Shown in pieces: positions 12,885 through 17,603 of a stretch of 17,603 nt of DNA. Made by a program: the position numbers and the translations under genes. The DNA is from CAZQYB01 sp964582985 (GTDB lineage Bacteria > Planctomycetota > Phycisphaerae > Sedimentisphaerales > Anaerobacaceae). The stretch's first letter is position 1. Each line of letters begins with the position of its first letter. The stretch covers positions 1 through 17,603 of the forward strand of contig CAZOUM010000054.1 of assembly GCA_964582985.1 (NCBI GenBank), read 5' to 3'. The notes under the pieces are model-generated. The model saw nothing but the letters and a program-made list of their open reading frames with translations. It made no database searches and was not told where the DNA came from.

Positions 12885-13322
12885 ATGGAAGAAAGCAGGA
12901 AAAAACCGGTTATGCTCGGTGTCATCGTGGTTTGTTTTGTCCTGGCGGGTGTGGTATATCTTAAGACCCGACCAAGGGGGATTGATTACAAACCGTTTAG
13001 GGGCAAGATAACGTGGGTGCTGTGTCGCAATTCTGAGTGCGGACATTCGTGGGAGATGGATTTGGCAGAGTACCACAAGTTTATTCAAAAGAATGCGGAC
13101 CCAAGGGTGCCCCTGGCGCCGCCGATTACTTGCCCAAAGTGCGGGGAGCCCAGTGGTTATAGGGCGGTGAAATGCGCGAAGTGCGGTGCGGTATTTGAAG
13201 AAGGAACAGTTCCTGCAGATTTTGCCGATAAATGCCCGAAGTGCGGCTATAGCCAAACTGCAGTGGACAGAAAAAAAGCAGCGGAAGCACGTCGCGCGGC
13301 GAAGGAGGCGAAGGATAAGTAG
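12885..13322 (+). CDS. Membrane-anchored zinc-ribbon protein of unknown function, 145 aa
   Basis: I do not recognise a named family. After a short charged N-terminus there is one transmembrane helix (about 9-26, VMLGVIVVCFVLAGVVYL). The soluble part has CRNSEC (47-52), then three CPKC/CAKC knuckles at 83-86, 97-100 and 117-120, enough for two zinc ribbons. It ends in an Ala-Lys-Arg-rich helical tail (KKAAEARRAAKEAKDK). The ATG at 12885 has GGAG about 10 nt upstream and is preferred over an in-frame TTG at 12804, which falls within a promoter-like TTGACA. It lies between the Gfo/Idh-like gene and a strong hairpin terminator. Confidence 0.75.
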   Translation: MEESRKKPVMLGVIVVCFVLAGVVYLKTRPRGIDYKPFRGKITWVLCRNSECGHSWEMDLAEYHKFIQKNADPRVPLAPPITCPKCGEPSGYRAVKCAKCGAVFEEGTVPADFADKCPKCGYSQTAVDRKKAAEARRAAKEAKDK

Positions 13323-13447
13323 CGGTAGAAATGCCGCAGGAGGGCTGGTAAAGCGGCTGTTACTTCTTAGCTACGCATTGGACGCTGATGATGGTCCGTC
13401 GTTATCCGTGGCTGGCGCGTAAAGATATGAATGGCGAGTTCTATGAG

Positions 13448-13474
13448 GCCCGGCTTTGTTTTGGCCGGGCTTTT
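13448..13474 (+). terminator. Intrinsic terminator after the zinc-ribbon gene
   Basis: GCCCGGC (13448-13454) and GCCGGGC (13464-13470) form a perfect 7-bp GC stem with a 9-nt loop, followed at once by TTTTCTCTTT. It lies 125 nt after the stop codon. Confidence 0.8.
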
Positions 13475-13700
13475 CTCTTTCGGATAGCAGATTCCAGATA
13501 TCAGATTGGGGAGAGGGGAGGTTTATTGTTGTGAGGGTGGAGTTCAGTAGGTGGCAATGCCACCTAGCGCAAAGATGGCCAGAAAGAAAGGGATAAGAGC
13601 AGAAGAAAGAAGGGGGAGGTCAGAAATCAGAGGACGAATGTCGAGTGTCCAACAAGGAGTAGCGAAGTAAGAAGTGGAGTTGTGGGCCTTCGGCTGGGCT

Positions 13701-13767
13701 CCCCGCACCAAATGACCCGCGCCAGAGAAATGCGAGGGCAAGCGGCACAGGCCTATTAAGTGCGGGG
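13701..13767. repeat. CCCCGCAC/GTGCGGGG-type element (diverged copy)
   Basis: It begins CCCCGCACCAAATG and ends GGCCTATTAAGTGCGGGG. It shares its ends and the GGCCTATT word with the compact hairpin at 17396-17435, but its centre is longer and the right arm has decayed. Confidence 0.6.
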
Positions 13768-13787
13768 CAAGGAGAGAGAAGTATCTG

Positions 13788-13822
13788 ACCCCGTGAGATA
13801 GTAAGGGATTATCTGACGGGGT
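13788..13822. repeat. 35-bp REP-like palindrome, copy 1
   Basis: ACCCCGTGAGATA at the left pairs with TATCTGACGGGGT at the right, with one mismatch, around a short centre. Copy 2 follows after 3 nt. Confidence 0.75.
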
Positions 13823-13825
13823 AAA

Positions 13826-13860
13826 CCAGGGTGAGATAGTGAGGGATTATCTCACGGGGT
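13826..13860. repeat. 35-bp REP-like palindrome, copy 2
   Basis: GTGAGATA and TATCTCAC form the inner stem. The outer left arm reads CCAGG instead of ACCCC, so the outer stem is partly lost. The centre GTGAGGGA resembles GTAAGGGA in copy 1. Confidence 0.75.
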
Positions 13861-13950
13861 AAAGTTTTTCGGGGGGTTTTTGGGTTTTTTTTGCTTTTTG
13901 GTCTTGATTTTTGGTGTTTTTGTGGTATGTTATGGCGTGAAAGAGAGACG

Positions 13951-13985
13951 ACCCCGTTAGATAGTGAGAAATTATCTCACGGGGT
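13951..13985. repeat. 35-bp REP-like palindrome, copy 3
   Basis: ACCCCGTTAGATA pairs with TATCTCACGGGGT. It is followed by GCACCCAAGAGCGGAAACTT (from 13991), which matches the sequence after the left block at 6243. The shared order of motifs shows that the two loci hold copies of one composite repeat. Confidence 0.8.
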
Positions 13986-14160
13986 GAACCGCACCCAAGA
14001 GCGGAAACTTCCCCGAAATTGCGTTTTTGTATCAACATTTGATTGCGCGGGAACGGCATTTAGTTGGTGAGTGGTTAAATCCCCTAAGGGGTTTGCGCTT
14101 CGCTCCAATATTGATTATTTGGGGAAGGCCGGAGCAAATTGTACCCGCCAAAGAAAGCGG

Positions 14161-14184
14161 GAGCAGGAGAGCAGGAGAGCAGGG
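14161..14184 (+). repeat. 8-bp tandem array (GAGCAGGA x3)
   Basis: Three consecutive copies of GAGCAGGA occur, the last with one change. This is a simple microsatellite in non-coding DNA. Confidence 0.8.
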
Positions 14185-14317
14185 GATAAGGGGGCAAGGG
14201 GAAAAGAGAAGAAAGCGGGGATTTTTCTTGATTAAAGGGATTAAGAGCAGGTACAATGTAAGAGAATATGAGAGAATGTGATGCAGAAAAGCGAGCAATC
14301 TCGGAGTATGCAGCAGG

Positions 14318-14344
14318 CCTGATATGTCAGGGTATTAATATAAT
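14318..14344 (+). promoter_or_regulatory. Candidate promoter region of the STAND NTPase gene
   Basis: A TATAAT (14339-14344) lies about 95 nt before the ATG. Upstream of it CCTGA-TATG-TCAGG (14318-14331) is a perfect 5-bp hairpin overlapping the spacer, a possible operator. No good -35 is visible. Confidence 0.35.
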
Positions 14345-14439
14345 TTGAATTCCTATAAAAAAAGGGAGTTGTAACGAATCGCGGGAAGGAAATGTTCAGT
14401 AGTTAGGGACACTCGCATCGGAAATAATAGTGGTGAGAT

Positions 14440-17310
14440 ATGTCTGGAATAGCTGATAGTCTGATAGCAGCGTTACTGTATTCAGCGGCGCGAAAGATAG
14501 GTGAAAAATTTAATAACCCGTGTGCAAACGCTATTGATGATACCGTAACGTATTTCGAGAAGCAGAAACGAATCGTAATTATCAAGGAACATCTTGAGGC
14601 GATGCTGGAGGAAGGTATCGGCAAAGCAGAAATCAACGGATTCAGGGAGGGTGAGAAGTTCATCAACATAGAGAAACTGGCGCTGGAGTTTGCGATTTTC
14701 AGTGATTTGTATCTTGACGATGAAAGCAAGATATTGGGAGTATGCAACGAGTTGTTTTCCTATTTCAGTAGTTCACTGACAAGGGAATTACTCAAGGACC
14801 CTGAATCATGGAAACAAACGTTGCTGAACATGCAGAGTATCTCGCTGAATATTTCGCAGGAAGAACATAAGGAAATACTGGAGGAAGTTAAAAAGATTTC
14901 GTTGCAAGAACAGCCCCCTAAACAGTTTCCATTTGAGCCGAGTTTGCATAATCAGACGCCGCCGGAGGAGAATTTTGTTGGGCGGGAAGAAATACTCAAA
15001 ACGATTACTGAATGGTACAAGAATCCAGAGGTGCGGATTGGGGCGTTGATTGGGTGGGGCGGGGTAGGAAAATCTGCGCTGGTGCGGAAGTGGTACGATA
15101 ACTTAGGAGCTAATAACATTCGGCCGGATGGGATTTTCTGGTGGGGATTTTATCGTAATGCTTATCTTGAGCAATTCTTGAATGCCCTGTTGCGATATGT
15201 CAGCGGTGGACAGATTGAGCCGGACAGCATAAAGGGCACTTGGGAGAAGGCAGACAGGATAAAGGAGTATATTGGCCGGGGAGCTTACTTAATCGTACTG
15301 GATGGGCTGGAGGAGATGCAGAAAGGTCAGATAAGCGGCGCGGAGTTTGGGTGTATGGAGCACCGGGAATGCAGCGAGATGCTAAGATTCCTGGCAGATA
15401 CAAAGGGTAATGGGTTGTGCCTAATAACTACGCGGTATCCACTCATCGATATTAAGAATTATGAGGGGACGGTCTATCAGAAGAAAGACGTAGAACGCTT
15501 AAGTATTGAGGATGGGCGGGCTTTGTTTGACAAAGTAGGAGTGAAGGGAAAGCCGAAGGAAATAGATTCGGTTATAGAGGAATATGATGGACATGCGTTG
15601 AGCCTTACACTTCTATCAAAGTATATCGTTGAAGATTTTGGGGGTGATATAACAAAGGCGAAGGATATACCACCATTTTATTCGGATGAAGAAGCCGGGG
15701 GTAAGGCGCACCGGATACTTCTATGGTATGCGAAACAGCTCAATGAAGCACAGCGGGCGTTTATGAAGATATTCGCACTGTTTAGAAAAGCGGTGCGGGA
15801 GGAAGATTTTGACGGAGTATTTCGCGCCGAGATGGAAACTGAGATGAATAAGGAGTTGAGAGAGATGTCTGAATTCGCATTCAAACGAATGGTGGATAAC
15901 CTGTTTGACAGGCGGCTGATTTCGAGGGACCAGGACGATAATTACGCTACACATCCTTTGATAAAGAACTACTTCGAGTCCATATTCGAAGCAGAGGATA
16001 AGAAACTATGCCATAAGCGCATCTATGAGTATATCGGCGGATATGCGCCTGAGGAGGCGGAGACGTTAGAGGAGATGCAGCCGTTATTTGAGCAGGTATA
16101 TCACGGCTGTGCCGGCGGACTTTACAATAAAGTTTTTTGGGATGTTTATGTGGAGAAAATACAAAAGCTATCAGCACGAGTGAAGGTTGGATTCCTTGTT
16201 CATAAGCTTGGTGCATGGGAAACCGACCTTTCTCTTGTGAAGACGTTCTTTCCGGAGGGTGACCTTTCCCGAACGCCAGTTGTAAGTAAAAAGGGGTGGC
16301 AAGCCTTTCTCCTTAATGAATCAGGTTTAGCGCTTCTTAATACAGGCAGGCCAAAAGAGGCTGGAGAACCATTTTTGACAGTGGTTGAAATATGTTTAGA
16401 GGCAAAAGACTGGGCAAATGCCTCTGCGGGTTATGAAAACTTAGCTGACCTGCAATTTAGAATGGGTGAGCTTGAGGTTGGACTGGAGAGCGCCAAGAAG
16501 GACTTTGAAATGGCAGAGAAGGCAAAGTCTGATACTTATATCGTGTTTTCAAAAGGCTATCTTGGGTGGATACTTTATCTTTTGGGCAAAACGGGGGAAG
16601 CAGAAAAGAACTTCAAGGAGGCAGATGAGCTTTCCATAAAGGTTGAAGGGAACCGGATGCGAACTTTAGGGGGAGTTCAATATGCTGATTTTGTTATAGC
16701 AATGAACAGAGTCGATGAGGCTTTTGAGCTTACGAGACAAAACTTGGAGATATGTCAAAAGAATAATTGGACAAATGATATCTCCGCATGTCAGCGCTGC
16801 TTGGGGGCTATAGAAAGGATAAAGGGAAATTATGAGGAGGCGGAGGAGCATCTCAGAGAGGCACTTAGGATTGCTCGCAAGATCGGGAGGCCAGACCTTC
16901 AAATCGAGGCACTGATTGAATACTCGAGACTGCGCCTGGACATGGAGAGGTATGAAGATGCAATTGGTGATGCGGGGCAAGCTCTGAAGATATGCAGCAG
17001 GACGGGATTCAGGTTGTATGAGCCGGGGGCGGAGATAGTGTTAGGGAAGGTGTATTTGGCATCCCCATTAAAGACGTATGGGGACAGGCAAAAAGCAGAA
17101 AGTTACGCATATTCAGCATACGAAAAGGCGGCTGGTATGAAATACCGGTGGGCGGAAGGTGATGCAGCGCATTTGTTGGGAGAAATCTCATTGGTCAGGG
17201 GTGATAAGAAAAAGGGACGGGCGTGGATAAAGAAAGCGGTGGGATGTAGAAAAAAGATAAAAGACCCGAAGGTGAAAGAGTCAGAAAAGATGCTTGAGGG
17301 TCTGGGATAA
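14440..17310 (+). CDS. STAND NTPase: NB-ARC-type core with C-terminal TPR sensor, 956 aa
   Basis: This is a signal-transduction NTPase with three parts. Residues 1 to about 165 form a helical N-terminal domain I cannot name, presumably the effector or adaptor. The nucleotide-binding core (about 175-515) begins FVGREE, with Walker A GWGGVGKS (205-212), Walker B YLIVLDGLEE (283-292), a TTR sensor (330-332), a GHALSL motif (384-389) in place of GxP, and a winged-helix end THPLIKNYF (504-512). From about 615 to 940 there are repeated TPR helices (GKTGEAEKNFKEA, GNYEEAEEHLREALRIA, ERYEDAIGDAGQAL). Proteins of this plan oligomerise when the sensor binds a trigger, as in many bacterial antiviral or self-killing systems. 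The ATG is preceded by GGTGAG. It stands alone, with no partner gene in the window. Confidence 0.88.
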   Translation: MSGIADSLIAALLYSAARKIGEKFNNPCANAIDDTVTYFEKQKRIVIIKEHLEAMLEEGIGKAEINGFREGEKFINIEKLALEFAIFSDLYLDDESKILGVCNELFSYFSSSLTRELLKDPESWKQTLLNMQSISLNISQEEHKEILEEVKKISLQEQPPKQFPFEPSLHNQTPPEENFVGREEILKTITEWYKNPEVRIGALIGWGGVGKSALVRKWYDNLGANNIRPDGIFWWGFYRNAYLEQFLNALLRYVSGGQIEPDSIKGTWEKADRIKEYIGRGAYLIVLDGLEEMQKGQISGAEFGCMEHRECSEMLRFLADTKGNGLCLITTRYPLIDIKNYEGTVYQKKDVERLSIEDGRALFDKVGVKGKPKEIDSVIEEYDGHALSLTLLSKYIVEDFGGDITKAKDIPPFYSDEEAGGKAHRILLWYAKQLNEAQRAFMKIFALFRKAVREEDFDGVFRAEMETEMNKELREMSEFAFKRMVDNLFDRRLISRDQDDNYATHPLIKNYFESIFEAEDKKLCHKRIYEYIGGYAPEEAETLEEMQPLFEQVYHGCAGGLYNKVFWDVYVEKIQKLSARVKVGFLVHKLGAWETDLSLVKTFFPEGDLSRTPVVSKKGWQAFLLNESGLALLNTGRPKEAGEPFLTVVEICLEAKDWANASAGYENLADLQFRMGELEVGLESAKKDFEMAEKAKSDTYIVFSKGYLGWILYLLGKTGEAEKNFKEADELSIKVEGNRMRTLGGVQYADFVIAMNRVDEAFELTRQNLEICQKNNWTNDISACQRCLGAIERIKGNYEEAEEHLREALRIARKIGRPDLQIEALIEYSRLRLDMERYEDAIGDAGQALKICSRTGFRLYEPGAEIVLGKVYLASPLKTYGDRQKAESYAYSAYEKAAGMKYRWAEGDAAHLLGEISLVRGDKKKGRAWIKKAVGCRKKIKDPKVKESEKMLEGLG

Positions 17311-17395
17311 AGAAGTCGATAAGAGCACAGGAGGAGGAAAATCAAATGTCGAACCCCAAGAGAAAACATCGGGGCAAGCAAGGAATGTCGAATGC

Positions 17396-17435
17396 CCCCG
17401 CACCAAAATGCGGCAAGGGCCTATTTGGTGCGGGG
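17396..17435. repeat. 40-bp hairpin with 12-bp perfect arms
   Basis: CCCCGCACCAAA (17396-17407) and TTTGGTGCGGGG (17424-17435) are exact complements around 16 nt. It lies 86 nt after the STAND gene. No T-run follows, and a relative exists at 13701-13767, so it is treated as a dispersed repeat rather than a terminator. Confidence 0.8.
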
Positions 17436-17550
17436 CAATCAACGGCCGGAGCTGGGGGCTGAATATGGTTGAGGTCGCTGTGCGACGGTTTACGGAATAG
17501 ATTTCTCGACTCCGCTGCGCTGCGCTCGAAATGACAAAAGGCGGGGTGGC

Positions 17551-17603
17551 GCTCGGAATGATTTTATGAAAGCGTGTCTCCTGTTACGGTATACAATACC
17601 GTA
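17551..17603. repeat. Right copy of 53-bp terminal inverted repeat
   Basis: This is the reverse complement of 8-60 with two mismatches and ends exactly at the window edge with the palindromic tip TACGGTAT-ACA-ATACCGTA. Just inside it is CTCGACTCCGCTGCGCTGCG, a low-complexity word typical of dispersed repeats. Confidence 0.9.

Larger units (their letters stand above)
13475..14439. other. Repeat-dense non-coding region
   Basis: About 965 bases without a credible gene. Contents in order are a 7-bp hairpin AGGTGGC-AAT-GCCACCT (13549-13565), a CCCCGCACCAAA-type element, three 35-bp palindromes, a T-rich linker, a CCCCTAAGGGG palindrome near 14082 and an 8-bp tandem array. The open frames across it have repeat-like composition. 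Confidence 0.7.

Noticed and set aside
13788..13985. Possible CRISPR array from three similar 35-bp units
   Set aside because: The units are long palindromes with spacers of 3 and 90 nt, there are no uniform spacers and no cas genes, so REP-like repeats fit better.
14027..14281. Open frame of 84 codons upstream of the STAND gene
   Set aside because: It translates a CCCCTAAGGGG palindrome and an 8-bp tandem array; composition is repeat-like.

Overview
The window looks like a single contig-sized piece of a bacterial chromosome, most likely from Planctomycetota, perhaps Phycisphaerae or Sedimentisphaerales. That placement is an inference from gene families, a loose gene layout and abundant short intergenic repeats; there is no rRNA or other phylogenetic marker strong enough to prove it. 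No tRNA, rRNA or CRISPR array was seen.

Left part (1-6062). A small uncharacterised gene and a minus-strand operon (duplicated TPR protein, then ribosomal protein S20) lie left of a compact divergent promoter region. On the other side are glyA (serine hydroxymethyltransferase), a Nudix-like protein, a four-helix membrane protein and a 96-residue MNT nucleotidyltransferase. The MNT gene still carries the ATGA overlap typical of MNT-HEPN toxin-antitoxin pairs, but the partner frame stops after 11 codons.

Middle part (6063-11718), accessory in character. After a block of palindromic repeats comes a tight minus-strand three-gene cassette (8668 down to 6407). Its genes overlap by 4 and 11 nt and are served by one good sigma70-type promoter with a 14-bp palindrome beside the -35. 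The last gene looks like a PIN-type nuclease interrupted by a cysteine-rich insert; the first has a tentative COMM-like C-terminal half; the middle one is acidic, helical and unrecognised. This is the best candidate for an undescribed system. It is followed by a REP-associated (RAYT-type) transposase bracketed by two hairpins, tspO, an HNH-AP2 endonuclease and about 0.8 kb of repeat-rich non-coding DNA.

Right part (11719-17603). A Gfo/Idh/MocA-like protein has lost its usual active-site residues. A membrane-anchored zinc-ribbon protein and a terminator follow, then about 1 kb of palindromic repeats, then a 956-residue STAND NTPase (N-terminal domain, NB-ARC-type core, TPR sensor) of the kind often involved in conflict or defence.

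The two ends carry a 53-bp inverted repeat with only two mismatches, each tipped by its own small palindrome. It is either the boundary of a mobile unit or, more simply, a dispersed repeat at which an assembly stopped.
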